A DNA stretch of 64,000 bases, taken from the NCBI GenBank assembly GCA_003246335.1, contig QKAR01000018.1, forward strand, positions 1 through 64,000, written 5' to 3'. The notes beneath the pieces are model-generated. The model saw nothing but the letters and a program-made list of their open reading frames with translations, searched no databases and had not been told where the DNA came from. This stretch comes from Spirochaetales bacterium (GTDB taxonomy: Bacteria > Spirochaetota > Spirochaetia > Treponematales > Treponemataceae). Shown one piece after another: positions 36,335 to 46,427 of the stretch; within the stretch, counting starts at the first letter, position 1; the number at the start of each line of letters is the position of its first letter. A program made the translations under genes and the position numbers.

Positions 36335-37478
36335 AAAAGCCTTTACGGTTGAGCGCAATCGCGCTGCGGAAAAAATCGACGTTCCGTTTTTACTCATCGC
36401 GATCGTGCTCTGCGGTTTGGGTTTGACGACGCTCTATTCCGGGTCAATTGGGTACGCGGAGAGGATCTTCGGCGATCCGCTCCATTTCGTGAAGCGGCAA
36501 TGCGTCAATCTCGCCGTCGGCGTAGTGGCTTGCGCGTTTCTATCCATGATTAACCTTGAAAAGGTTCGCGTGGCCCTCCCTAAAATAGTCATCGCGACGC
36601 TCGTGCTCATGGTTTTGCCTTTTTTCCCCGGTATCGGCATTACTCTCAATGGAGCGTCTCGATGGATTCATCTCGGTTTCACGACGTTTCAGCCCTCGGA
36701 ATTGGTAAAAGGCGTAATTGTTATTTTTCTCGCGAACTTATTCGCCAAAAAACACGATCGACTTGACGAGCCGAATGTCTCCGTATACCCCGCGGCTTTC
36801 ATGAGCGCGCTTTTCGTCGCTATCGTGTACCTTCAAAATGATTTTTCCACCTCGATTTTCATTCTCGCGGTCGTTCTCGTCATGTTTTTTTTCGCCGGCG
36901 TCGGCGTGAGTTGGTTCGTGCGATTGTTTTTGGTAATGCTTCCTTTGGTCGCGATAATGGTTTTATCAAAAGCCTATCGCGTGGAACGAGTTCTATCGTT
37001 CCTTCATCCCGAATCCGACCCGCTCGGCGCGGGCTATCAGGTAAACGCCGCTTTGCAGGCCCTTTCTGAAGGCGGTTTTTGGGGCAGGGGATTGGGAAAT
37101 GGCATTCGTAAAATATCGAGCATTCCCGAAGTTCAGTCGGATTTTATTTTCGCGGTTTGGGGCGAGGAGATGGGTTTTTTGGGCGTTCTCGCGTACTTCG
37201 CCTTGATTGTGTCGTTCTCGCTTAGGGGCTTTTGGCTCAGTTTGCGCGCGCCGGACCGCTTTCGGTGCTTGCTCGGCCTCGGGTGCACTTTCGTGATTCT
37301 TTTTCAGTCGTTGCTGAATTGCGGCGTCGTGATTCGGCTTTTTCCGGCTACTGGGATAGCCCTTCCGTTCTTTTCCTCGGGGGGGTCCTCATTGCTTATT
37401 ACGCTTAGCCTGTGCGGATTAATTATAAATGTTTCGCGGCGCGCTGCGCCGCAAGAGGGGGATATTCAAAATGTCTGA
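36327..37478 (+). CDS. ftsW: Cell division protein FtsW (SEDS)
   Basis: TLNGASRWIHLGFTTFQPSELVK; LQNDFSTSIF; LPFFSSGGSSLLITL. Confidence 0.94.
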   Translation: MRRKAFTVERNRAAEKIDVPFLLIAIVLCGLGLTTLYSGSIGYAERIFGDPLHFVKRQCVNLAVGVVACAFLSMINLEKVRVALPKIVIATLVLMVLPFFPGIGITLNGASRWIHLGFTTFQPSELVKGVIVIFLANLFAKKHDRLDEPNVSVYPAAFMSALFVAIVYLQNDFSTSIFILAVVLVMFFFAGVGVSWFVRLFLVMLPLVAIMVLSKAYRVERVLSFLHPESDPLGAGYQVNAALQALSEGGFWGRGLGNGIRKISSIPEVQSDFIFAVWGEEMGFLGVLAYFALIVSFSLRGFWLSLRAPDRFRCLLGLGCTFVILFQSLLNCGVVIRLFPATGIALPFFSSGGSSLLITLSLCGLIINVSRRAAPQEGDIQNV

Positions 37479-38277
37479 GGCCTTCGTCGTCGAAACCGGA
37501 AAGCGCCATGAGGGTATCGATTTTAAGCCGTATCTCCTTCGCGCGCTCGTCGCGATCCTCTCGATTTTCCTCTGCGCCGAACTCATATTTTACCTTATTA
37601 TCGTTCCCGCGACGTCTCGCGTCAACTTAACGGTTTCCGGCTCCGCCACGGTCGGCGTGGACGAAATCGCCGCCCTCGCGGGGTTGACCGGTAAGGAACG
37701 ATGGCTCGCCTTCGACACCGCCTCGGTAGCCTCTCGCCTCGCCGCGAACCCCCTGTTCGAGTCGGTACTCGTCGAGAAGAAATTCCCGGATCGCGTCATA
37801 GTGTCGGTCGTCCCGCGCGTACCCGTCGCGGTATCGCTCGGCCTCGTGAACGGCAGGACGGTCCCGGTGGAGATCGACCAAAATGGCGTAGCGTTTCGCA
37901 TCGGCGCGATTCCCGCGGGAGTGAGCGTTCCGCTGATAACCGGATTGACCTTTGAGAAGCCCGTCGCCGGAATGCGGTTAAACGAAAGGCTCAAGCCGCT
38001 TCTCGCCGACTTGAAGGACCTTGAGTCGAAAAACCCGGTTTTGCTCTCGTCGGTTTCGGAAATCAGGATCGACCCCAAAACGTACGGCGGCTACGATCTC
38101 GTCGTGTATCCCGTTAATTCCCGCGTGCGCGTTCGGACCGATAAGGCGTTGAACGAAGACGCGTTACAGTATATGATGCTGGTACTCGACGTGGTTAAGG
38201 GCCTCGCGATCGATGTCGACGAAATCGACATACGCGCGGGTACCGTTTCCTATCGCGTAAAGGGGGGACAGCTTTGA
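37471..38277 (+). CDS. ftsQ: Cell division protein FtsQ/DivIB
   Basis: N-terminal TM, POTRA-like VNLTVSGSATVGVDEIAALAGL...LFESVLVEKKFPDRVIVSVVPRVPVAV; position before ftsA. Confidence 0.88.
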   Translation: MSEAFVVETGKRHEGIDFKPYLLRALVAILSIFLCAELIFYLIIVPATSRVNLTVSGSATVGVDEIAALAGLTGKERWLAFDTASVASRLAANPLFESVLVEKKFPDRVIVSVVPRVPVAVSLGLVNGRTVPVEIDQNGVAFRIGAIPAGVSVPLITGLTFEKPVAGMRLNERLKPLLADLKDLESKNPVLLSSVSEIRIDPKTYGGYDLVVYPVNSRVRVRTDKALNEDALQYMMLVLDVVKGLAIDVDEIDIRAGTVSYRVKGGQL

Positions 38278-39515
38278 GCGAGGTCGTCGTTGGACTCGAT
38301 ATCGGCACGAGCCGCGTACGCGCGGTTATTGGCGAAATTTCCGACGCAGGAGTCTTTCAGATCACCGGCGTCGGCACGAGTCCTTCCACCGGTTTGCGCA
38401 AAGGCGTCGTCGTTAACATCGAAAACACCGTTCGGGCCGTTTCCCAAGCCGTCGAGGCGGCGGAGCTCATGAGCGGCCTCGAGGTCAGCCGGTGCGTGAT
38501 CGGGCTCGGCGGAACGCACGTTGACGGCCTCAATTCCCGAGGAGTCGTCGCCGTTACCGGCAAGGGCCGAGATAACCGCGAAATCGGCCAGGACGATATA
38601 TCCCGCGTGATCGACGCGGCTAAGGCTGTCGTCATCCCTATGGACCGACAGGTCATCCACGTTATCCCCCAATCCTATATCGTCGACGAGCAGCGCGGGG
38701 TCAAAGATCCGCGAAACATGATCGGCGTCCGCCTTGAGGCCGAAGTCCACATCATTACGGGCTCGGTGACTTCCGTCCAGAATCTCGTGAAATGCGTCAA
38801 TCGCGCGAATTTGCAGGTTGACGAATATATGTACCAGGCGCTCGCCTCGGTGAAGTCGGTCATGAGCGAGGAAGAGCGCGAGCTTGGCTCAATCCTCATC
38901 GACCTCGGCGGCGGCACCACGGACGTGCTCGCGATCGCCGACGGGGCCCCCCTCCTTACCGCCGTGCTCCCGGTCGGCGGCATTCAAGTGACGAATGATA
39001 TCTCTATCGTGAAGGGCATCTCCGTCGAGACGGCCGAGCGAATTAAGCTTGACGCCGGCTGCTGTTGGATGCCGCTCATCGAGGAAAACGAGGAAGTGAT
39101 CCTTCCCGGCGTCGGCGGACGTCCCCCGGTCGTGATCCCCCGCTCGGAAATTTGCGAAATCGTTCAGCCGCGCATGGCGGAACTTTTCGGCATGGTGAAA
39201 GAAAAACTCGGTCCCATCATGAAAACCCGGCAATTATCGGGTAACATTGTCATTACCGGCGGCGGGGCCCTTTTGCCCGGCGTCGTCGAGCTCGCCTCGG
39301 ATATTTTCGGCACGCAGGCGGTTCGCATCGGCGTTCCCGGGAACTTCGGCGGCCTTACCGGCGAATACCGCAGCCCCGATTACGCCACCGTTTTGGGTCT
39401 CGTTCTCGACGCGCAGGAGCGCATGGCGTACTCAGTCGAGGAAACCTCGACGCAGGAGCGCAAGGCGCGACCCGGGCTGGATCGCATTAAGCTTTGGTTT
39501 AAGGAATTTTTTTAA
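38274..39515 (+). CDS. ftsA: Cell division protein FtsA
   Basis: VVGLDIGTSRVRAVIGE; IDLGGGTTDVLAI; NIVITGGGALLPGVVELA. Confidence 0.97.
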   Translation: MSEVVVGLDIGTSRVRAVIGEISDAGVFQITGVGTSPSTGLRKGVVVNIENTVRAVSQAVEAAELMSGLEVSRCVIGLGGTHVDGLNSRGVVAVTGKGRDNREIGQDDISRVIDAAKAVVIPMDRQVIHVIPQSYIVDEQRGVKDPRNMIGVRLEAEVHIITGSVTSVQNLVKCVNRANLQVDEYMYQALASVKSVMSEEERELGSILIDLGGGTTDVLAIADGAPLLTAVLPVGGIQVTNDISIVKGISVETAERIKLDAGCCWMPLIEENEEVILPGVGGRPPVVIPRSEICEIVQPRMAELFGMVKEKLGPIMKTRQLSGNIVITGGGALLPGVVELASDIFGTQAVRIGVPGNFGGLTGEYRSPDYATVLGLVLDAQERMAYSVEETSTQERKARPGLDRIKLWFKEFF

Positions 39516-39563
39516 CGCGTTCGATAGCAGCGTTGGCAAGTTTTTTCTGGGAGGGGAAAACTC

Positions 39564-40769
39564 ATGAATTACGAAGTACTCGATCAAAAAGAGATAAGTC
39601 CGACGGTCATTAAGGTTATTGGCGCCGGCGGCGGCGGCTCGAACGCGGTTAACCGCATGATGGCGGCCGGATTGCAAAACGTGGAATTTCTCGTCGCGAA
39701 CACCGATTTGCAGGCGCTGAATTACTCGAACGCGGGCGTGAAGCTCGCGATCGGCTCGAAACTAACCGGCGGACTCGGTGCCGGCGGCAAGCCGGAAGTC
39801 GGGGAAAAGGCCGCGGTCGAGGACACCGAAACGATAAAAAACGCGATTAAGGGCGCCGACATGGTGTTCGTGACCGCGGGTATGGGCGGCGGTACCGGTA
39901 CCGGCGCGGTTCCCGTCATCGCGCAGATCGCGCGCGAACAGGGCGCCTTGACGGTCGCGGTCGTGACGCGACCCTTCGATTTCGAGGGGAAAGTCAAGCA
40001 GCGCCTCGCGGACGAGGGCCTCGATAAGCTCCGCAAGGCAGTCGACACGCTCATCGTCATTCCCAATCAATATCTTCTTAAGCTCGTGGACCGGCGCACG
40101 CCGATCAAGCAGGCGTTCGTCATGGCCGACGACGTGCTGCGCCAGGCGGTTCAGGGCATTTCCGACCTCATAACCCATCCCGGAATCATTAACATCGACT
40201 TCGCCGACGTTAAGACGACTATGGAAGGCCAAGGCGACGCGATTATGGGTATCGGCATGGGCGAGGGCGATAACCGGGCGGTGGACGCCGCGACGAACGC
40301 TATCAACAACCCCCTGCTCGAGGATTCCCATATTGAGGGCGCGAATCACATCCTCATCAACATCTCCGGCAACGAGGAGATGACGCTGATGGAGGTCGAG
40401 GAAATCGTCAAGATCGTCACCGCGAACGCGGATCCGGAAGCCCTGATTATTTACGGTACGGCGATAGACAACGCGATGGGCGACAAGCTGAGCGTCACCG
40501 TCATAGCGACGGGGTTTTTCTCCTCTGACTATCAAGTTCGCCTTGAACGGACCGCGGTAAGCGCGCGTTCGGAGAAGGAACCGAAAAAAGATCAGGGCGA
40601 GTTCATGAACATGAAAGATTGGAAGGAACTCAACGAGCGTAAGGAAAAACCCATCGTCGGGCTCGGCACGCGCAATAGCGCCCCGAGTCCCGTCGTCCCG
40701 GTACCGACAGCCGCGGACGACCTGGACACGCCGACGGTCATGCGCATTCAGCAGAAGGCGCCCAACTGA
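39564..40769 (+). CDS. ftsZ: Cell division protein FtsZ
   Basis: [48 protein letters not shown]. Confidence 0.98.
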   Translation: MNYEVLDQKEISPTVIKVIGAGGGGSNAVNRMMAAGLQNVEFLVANTDLQALNYSNAGVKLAIGSKLTGGLGAGGKPEVGEKAAVEDTETIKNAIKGADMVFVTAGMGGGTGTGAVPVIAQIAREQGALTVAVVTRPFDFEGKVKQRLADEGLDKLRKAVDTLIVIPNQYLLKLVDRRTPIKQAFVMADDVLRQAVQGISDLITHPGIINIDFADVKTTMEGQGDAIMGIGMGEGDNRAVDAATNAINNPLLEDSHIEGANHILINISGNEEMTLMEVEEIVKIVTANADPEALIIYGTAIDNAMGDKLSVTVIATGFFSSDYQVRLERTAVSARSEKEPKKDQGEFMNMKDWKELNERKEKPIVGLGTRNSAPSPVVPVPTAADDLDTPTVMRIQQKAPN

Positions 40770-40801
40770 CCGAACGGCTCCTGCGCTCCTATCAGGCTTT
40801 T

Positions 40802-41668
40802 TTGCTCGCCGGGGAAGCGCGCGCTCGCGCCACGGCCCAAACGTACGGTTGTTCCGTCGCGCTCTTTCTTTCGTGGCTTCAGGCCCGGGGGAAGGGCGAG
40901 CGCGAGGCGACCACGGACGATTGCGTGAATTTTCTTTTGAGCCGAGCCGATGGCGGGGCCTCGGGTAAGACGGTCGCGCGCGACCTTGCCGCTCTCCGTT
41001 CTTTTTTTCGCTACTTGGCGATGGAACGCGTCCGGTTGGACAATCCCGCCTTGACCATCGAAAGCCCCCGCAGGGAAAAAAAACTGCCTCGCGCGTTCTC
41101 GCCAGAGCAAGTCGAGCGTCTGCTTTCGGCGATACCGCTTGATACCCCCAATGGAATTCGCGACCGCGCGCTCTTCGAGCTCGTGTATTCGTGCGGCCTT
41201 CGGGTGAGCGAGGCGGTTTCGCTGTCGCTGCCGGACGTGCGTTTCCGGGAGCGCGTGGTGTTCATAAAGGGGAAGGGGAATAAGGAACGGATTGTCCCGT
41301 TCGGGAGCGAGGCGGAGTCACGATTGCGGGCCTGGCTCGAAGGCCCGCGCGCCGAGCTCTCTGGCAACTCCCGGTGCGACGCCGTATTCCTTAATAATCG
41401 CGGAACGCGCCTTTCGCGCAAGGGCATATGGAAGCGATTTCAGGAAATCGAGGCGCGTGCGGGCGTTACGGGAAAAATCCACACGTTTCGCCATTCTTTC
41501 GCGACTCATCTTCTTTCCGGCGGGGCTGATTTGCGTTCCGTGCAGGAGCTTCTCGGGCACGCCGATATCTCGACGACGCAGATTTACACGCACGTCGACG
41601 ACGATTCCCTCGCGCTCTATCACGCGGATTTTTTCGATAATTATCGGGCAGACGACGATAATGAGTAG
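40802..41668 (+). CDS. Tyrosine recombinase XerC/D-like (N-terminus probably extends upstream)
   Basis: YSCGLRVSEAVSLSLPDV; HTFRHSFATHLLSGGADLRSVQELLGHADISTTQIYTHV. Confidence 0.93.
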   Translation: MLAGEARARATAQTYGCSVALFLSWLQARGKGEREATTDDCVNFLLSRADGGASGKTVARDLAALRSFFRYLAMERVRLDNPALTIESPRREKKLPRAFSPEQVERLLSAIPLDTPNGIRDRALFELVYSCGLRVSEAVSLSLPDVRFRERVVFIKGKGNKERIVPFGSEAESRLRAWLEGPRAELSGNSRCDAVFLNNRGTRLSRKGIWKRFQEIEARAGVTGKIHTFRHSFATHLLSGGADLRSVQELLGHADISTTQIYTHVDDDSLALYHADFFDNYRADDDNE

Positions 41669-41692
41669 ATAATGATTTCGGGGGAATGCGCC

Positions 41693-42421
41693 ATGAAAAA
41701 ATCGCCGCTCGTTTTATTCGCCTGCTTCGCCGCGCTCGCCGTCGTCTCGTGCGGGCCCAACACTAAGACCATTCAGCGCATGCAAGCCATCGAAACCGGG
41801 GTCGATAGCCCGACAACTATCGCGGAATTGACCGACGCGATTAATAAGTACCAGACGCGGGTTGAGGATATCATCAACGCCGACGCTAAGTCGGGGCTGT
41901 GGTACAAAATACTCGCGATTAGGTATATGGATAAGGGGATGTACGGGAAGGCTCTTGAGAATTTCCAGACCGCCATCGCGTTCTATCCCACAAACCAAAA
42001 TCTTTATTATTACGTCGGCGTTTGCGCCGGCTACATGGCGAAAGCCTCGCTCGACTTTAACGCGACCGGATCTCCCTCCGAGCGGGATCGGTATTACGCC
42101 CTCGCGGAATCGGCGTATTTACGCGCCATTTCCATCGAACCCAAATACGCGCGCGCCCTCTATGGCCTTTCGATTTTATACGTATTCGAGCTCAAGGAGC
42201 CGGAGAAGGCGATCCCGTATCTGGAGTCGGAATTGAAGATCGAGACGCGCGACGTTGAGGCGATGTTCGTGCTCGCCGGCGCGTATTACTCGGTTGGTCA
42301 GTACGACGATTCGGTTTCACTGTACGATAAAATCATCGCGATGAAGCCCGATAAGGAGCGACTCGCCGACGCGGAAAACAACAAAGGGGTCGTTTTAAAC
42401 GCGGCTTATGGGCAAAAATGA
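41693..42421 (+). CDS. TPR-containing lipoprotein
   Basis: MKKSPLVLFACFAALAVVSCG lipobox; TPR-like repeats (KALENFQTAIAFYPTNQNLYYYVGVC; SVGQYDDSVSLYDKIIAMKP). Confidence 0.85.
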   Translation: MKKSPLVLFACFAALAVVSCGPNTKTIQRMQAIETGVDSPTTIAELTDAINKYQTRVEDIINADAKSGLWYKILAIRYMDKGMYGKALENFQTAIAFYPTNQNLYYYVGVCAGYMAKASLDFNATGSPSERDRYYALAESAYLRAISIEPKYARALYGLSILYVFELKEPEKAIPYLESELKIETRDVEAMFVLAGAYYSVGQYDDSVSLYDKIIAMKPDKERLADAENNKGVVLNAAYGQK

Positions 42422-43349
42422 GCTTTTCCTCGGATTGTCGCGGCTTTCGTTCCTCTCCGCGCGCGAAAAGACGATTTTAGGCGAAAACCTTGACAATCTT
42501 GAATCCCTTACAGTACTTTCTATAGAAGATATTCGACAAATCGTCGGCCGAGGTATTAGCGTCGGTAGGTTGGAGTCTATAAACCTTTCCGAAACCGTGC
42601 CTCGGGATACGGAAATTATGCGCCGATTCGGAATCCGTTTCGTTACCGTTTTTTCCCCAGAATATCCCCCGCTTCTTCGAGAGATTCACGACCCGCCGTT
42701 CGCGATTTTTTGGCGCGGTTCGTTACCCGATCCCGAGCGTCCGTTGATCGGCATGGTCGGGACGCGCAGTCCTACGGGAACGGGGATGCGCGTCGCGACT
42801 CGCATCGCTCAGGAATTCGGGGAGGCCGGCGTTGGCGTCGTTTCCGGGCTCGCGCGCGGCATCGATGCGTTCGCCCATCGGGGAAACGCGAGCGGGGGCG
42901 GTCGATCGGTCGCCGTGCTCGCTTGCGGTCTCGATCGGATTTACCCGAGAAGCAACGCGCGCCTGGCCGCAACCCTCATAGGGACGGGCGGCTGCTTACT
43001 GAGCGAGTATCCTCCGGGAACGGAGCCGCTGAAATTCAGGTTTCCCGCGCGGAACCGCATCATTTCGGGGCTTTCGCGCGCGGTGCTCGTCGTCGAGGCC
43101 CCCGAGCGTTCGGGCGCGCTGATTACGGCGGACTTCGCGTTGGAGCAAGGGCGGGATTTGCTCGTTTGCGGCGAAACCCTCGCATCGTCGAAAGGCGCTG
43201 GAATCGCGGCGCTTCACGCCGACGGCGCGCAGGCGGTCTTCTCCGCGCGAGAGGTTTTGTCTCAGTGGTCAGGGGCGAAGGCTTTCGCTTCGCGGCCGCG
43301 CGACGCCCAGCTTCGGTTTGGATTCGAGAATAGTATGAGGAGCATGTGA
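42408..43349 (+). CDS. dprA: DNA processing protein DprA
   Basis: YPPLLREIHDPPFAIFWRG; MVGTRSPTGTGMRVA; VSGLARGIDAFAHRG; FPARNRIISGLSRAVLVVEA. Confidence 0.95.
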   Translation: MGKNELFLGLSRLSFLSAREKTILGENLDNLESLTVLSIEDIRQIVGRGISVGRLESINLSETVPRDTEIMRRFGIRFVTVFSPEYPPLLREIHDPPFAIFWRGSLPDPERPLIGMVGTRSPTGTGMRVATRIAQEFGEAGVGVVSGLARGIDAFAHRGNASGGGRSVAVLACGLDRIYPRSNARLAATLIGTGGCLLSEYPPGTEPLKFRFPARNRIISGLSRAVLVVEAPERSGALITADFALEQGRDLLVCGETLASSKGAGIAALHADGAQAVFSAREVLSQWSGAKAFASRPRDAQLRFGFENSMRSM

Positions 43350-43350
43350 T

Positions 43351-45501
43351 ATGGCCACCAAAAAGGCTACGAAAAAAAGCGAAGGAAAAACGACGCTGGT
43401 CATCGTGGAGTCTCCCGCGAAGGCGAAAACGATAGAAAAATATCTCGGTTCCGGCTACGTCGTGAAGGCTTCCATGGGACACTTAATCGACTTGCCGAAA
43501 TCCCGCATCGCGATAAGCGTAGAGAATAATTTTCAGCCAGAATATATAACCGTGCGCGGACGCGCTAAGCTTTTAAAGGAACTGCAAAGCGACGCGAAAA
43601 AATCCAAGGCCGTCCTGCTCGCCAGTGATAATGACCGCGAAGGGGAGGCGATCGCCTGGCATTTGCGCAACGCGATTCGCCAAAAGTCGGAAGTCCCCAT
43701 CGACCGCATCGTGTTTAACGAAATCACGCCGCAGGCTATCAAGGACGCGGTGAAGCACCCATCGAGCATCGACGAGTCGAAAGTAAACGCGCAAAAGGCG
43801 CGTCGCGTTCTCGATCGGCTCGTGGGCTATAACCTTTCGCCGCTGCTGTGGAAAAAAGTGAAGAACGGCCTTTCCGCCGGGCGCGTGCAGTCCGTCGCGC
43901 TCAGGCTCATATGCGAGCGAGAGGTCGAGGTCGAGAATTTCATTCCCGAGGAATACTGGTCGCTCGACGCCGACTTTCGCAAAGGGAGATCGGAGTTTAC
44001 CGCCCAGCTCGTGACGTATAAGGGCGAGAAGCCAAACCTCACGAACGAGGAATCCGTTAAGGCGATAATCGCCGAAATCGACGGCTCCGAGTGCGAGGTA
44101 GCGGACGTTAAATCGACCGATAAGTCCAAAAAGCCCCAGGCCCCGTTTACCACGTCGAAGCTTCAGCAGACGGCCGCCAATCGTCTCGGCTTCACCTCGA
44201 AGAAGACGATGCAAATCGCCCAACAACTGTACGAGGGCGTGAACATCGGATCGACCCGCGTCGGTTTGATTACCTATATGCGTACGGACTCGACGAGAAT
44301 CTCGGTCGTGGCCCTCGAAGAAGCGCGCGCCTGGATCGCCGAGAAGTTCCCGGCCGATTTGCCCCCGGCCGCCATCGAATACTCGGTGGAGAAAAAAGCG
44401 CAGGACGCGCACGAGGCGATCCGCCCAACGTACGTGACCTATACGCCCGACTACGTGAAAGAATTCCTCTCTCGCGATCAGCTGAGGCTGTATTCCATTA
44501 TCTGGGAACGTTTCGTCTCGAGTCAGATGGCGAGCGCTAAGAGCCGAACTTCGAGCGTGGATATTCGCGCGGGCGAGGCTCTTTTTCGCGTGTCGTCGAC
44601 CCGTATCATCGAGAAAGGCTTTTATCAGGTGATAAAGACCCTCGCCTCGAAAGAGGACCGAGAAAAACCCCTGCCCGAGATGAAAGTCGGGGAAAAGCTT
44701 CAATCGGCGGCCTTTCATCCCGAGCAGCATTTCACGCAGGGTCCCGCCCGGTTTACCGACGCCTCTATCGTCAAGACCCTCGAGGAAAAAGGGATCGGCC
44801 GCCCGTCGACCTATGCGCCGATCATCTCGGTCTTGCTGGAGCGGTACTACGTTACGCGATCCAATAAGCAGCTCGTGCCAACTCAGCTCGGCAGGACGAT
44901 CAATGAGATCCTCGTGGCGTCGTTTCCCTCGGTCGTCGACGTCAATTTCACCGCGAACGTCGAGAAAAACCTCGACGAGGTCGAGGACGCAATAATCGAA
45001 TGGCCGTCGATGATCGGGAATTTTTACGGCCCCTTTCGCACTCGCCTCGACGAGGTCATGCAAACGCTCGATAGCGTGAAAGGCCGGCTCGACGAGACCA
45101 CCGATTACGTGTGCGAGCTGTGCGGGAAGCCAATGCTCAAGAAATTGGGCCGTTTCGGCTTTTTCCTCGCGTGCTCTGGATTTCCCGATTGCCGGAATAC
45201 CCGCTCGATCCCGCTCGCGAAATGCCCCCGGCCCGGTTGCGACGGCGAGATAGTCGCCCGCCGCACGAAGGGGAGGGGAAAGGAATTTTACGGCTGTACG
45301 AATTACCCGACCTGCGACTTCATCACGCACTTCAAGCCGATTAACGCGACGTGCCCGAAATGCGGGCAGTTTTTGGTCGAGAAATACGACAAGAAAAACG
45401 GCTCGTTCAAGTCCTGCATAAACCCCGATTGCGACTTTCTTCATACGCAGGAGGACGGCGTCGAGGCGGTTCCCGACTCCGAGGCCGAAGGAGAAGAATG
45501 A
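43351..45501 (+). CDS. topA: DNA topoisomerase I
   Basis: LVIVESPAKAKTIEKYLG; ASDNDREGEAIAWHL; GLITYMRTDSTRIS; C-terminal four-cysteine zinc-finger modules. Confidence 0.98.
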   Translation: MATKKATKKSEGKTTLVIVESPAKAKTIEKYLGSGYVVKASMGHLIDLPKSRIAISVENNFQPEYITVRGRAKLLKELQSDAKKSKAVLLASDNDREGEAIAWHLRNAIRQKSEVPIDRIVFNEITPQAIKDAVKHPSSIDESKVNAQKARRVLDRLVGYNLSPLLWKKVKNGLSAGRVQSVALRLICEREVEVENFIPEEYWSLDADFRKGRSEFTAQLVTYKGEKPNLTNEESVKAIIAEIDGSECEVADVKSTDKSKKPQAPFTTSKLQQTAANRLGFTSKKTMQIAQQLYEGVNIGSTRVGLITYMRTDSTRISVVALEEARAWIAEKFPADLPPAAIEYSVEKKAQDAHEAIRPTYVTYTPDYVKEFLSRDQLRLYSIIWERFVSSQMASAKSRTSSVDIRAGEALFRVSSTRIIEKGFYQVIKTLASKEDREKPLPEMKVGEKLQSAAFHPEQHFTQGPARFTDASIVKTLEEKGIGRPSTYAPIISVLLERYYVTRSNKQLVPTQLGRTINEILVASFPSVVDVNFTANVEKNLDEVEDAIIEWPSMIGNFYGPFRTRLDEVMQTLDSVKGRLDETTDYVCELCGKPMLKKLGRFGFFLACSGFPDCRNTRSIPLAKCPRPGCDGEIVARRTKGRGKEFYGCTNYPTCDFITHFKPINATCPKCGQFLVEKYDKKNGSFKSCINPDCDFLHTQEDGVEAVPDSEAEGEE

Positions 45502-46412
45502 ACGCGCGGCTCGAGGAATATTTTTCCTACTTGACCGGCGTTCGCAATCTTTCGCCCCGCTCGATCGCCGCGTATCGGCGGGATTTGTCACTGTTCGACG
45601 ATTATTCGTCCGGCGATCCGCTTGCCGCGGACGCGGACGAGATTCGTCTTTTCGTCGCGGACTTAGGATCTCGCGGGTATGAGCCTTCGGGCGTCAATCG
45701 CGTCCTTTCGTCCCTGCGCGGTTTTTTCCGCTATGCCGCGCGCTTTCAGCTTCGTTCGGATAATCCCATGGTTTCGGTGCGCAACCTTCGCGTGGCGCAA
45801 AAGTTGCCGGGATTTCTTTTTCCCAAAGAGGCTGAGGAGTTTTGCGCCGCGCCAGCCTCGGATTCTCCCAATCCCCGTACCGGCGCTCCCGCGCTGTGGC
45901 CTGAGCGCGATCGGGCGCTTTTTCTTTTCATGTATACTTCGGGCTCGCGCGTCTCGGAAGTCGCCTCCCTCTCGCTCGGCGATTTCGCTGAAGATTTTTC
46001 ATCGGCGATCGTGATGGGTAAGGGACGGAAGGAGCGTCGGGTTTTTCTCTCGGCAGAGGCCCGGATTGCGCTTCGCGAATGGCTTCTCGTTCGCTCGGCT
46101 TTCCTGAAAGGGTCCGAGGGCACGCGGGAGATCAGGGCCGTGTTTATCTCGAGAAGGGGAAAACCCCTTTCCGCGCGCGGCATTCATTTCGTCGTTTCGC
46201 GGTATGCCGACGGGGCAAATTTGCCGCGCCGCATAACGCCGCACTCGCTTCGCCATTCTTTCGCGACTACCCTCGTGAGCCGCGGCGCCGATATCCGAAT
46301 CGTCCAGGAACTGCTTGGCCATTCGAGCGTGTCGACGACCCAGCGATACACGCACGTGAGCGCGGAGCACGTGAAAAAACTGTACCGCCGCGCGCATCCG
46401 CACGGCGAGTGA
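45498..46412 (+). CDS. xerC: Tyrosine recombinase XerC/CodV-like
   Basis: MNARLEEYFSYLTGVRNLSPRSIAAYRRDL; ITPHSLRHSFATTLVSRGADIRIVQELLGHSSVSTTQRYTHV; ATG overlaps topA stop. Confidence 0.92.
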   Translation: MNARLEEYFSYLTGVRNLSPRSIAAYRRDLSLFDDYSSGDPLAADADEIRLFVADLGSRGYEPSGVNRVLSSLRGFFRYAARFQLRSDNPMVSVRNLRVAQKLPGFLFPKEAEEFCAAPASDSPNPRTGAPALWPERDRALFLFMYTSGSRVSEVASLSLGDFAEDFSSAIVMGKGRKERRVFLSAEARIALREWLLVRSAFLKGSEGTREIRAVFISRRGKPLSARGIHFVVSRYADGANLPRRITPHSLRHSFATTLVSRGADIRIVQELLGHSSVSTTQRYTHVSAEHVKKLYRRAHPHGE

Positions 46413-46427
46413 TAAGGAGCAACAGGC

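Noticed and set aside
43573-45591. 672-aa open frame antisense to topA
   Set aside because: Shadow ORF from GC-rich codon usage (abundant TCG/CGA codons); Arg/His-rich, no domain-like pattern, and the sense strand is unambiguous TopA.
40766-46412. Integrases marking a mobile element or integron
   Set aside because: Both tyrosine recombinases look like housekeeping Xer proteins in conserved operons; no attachment repeats, cargo or tRNA junction nearby.
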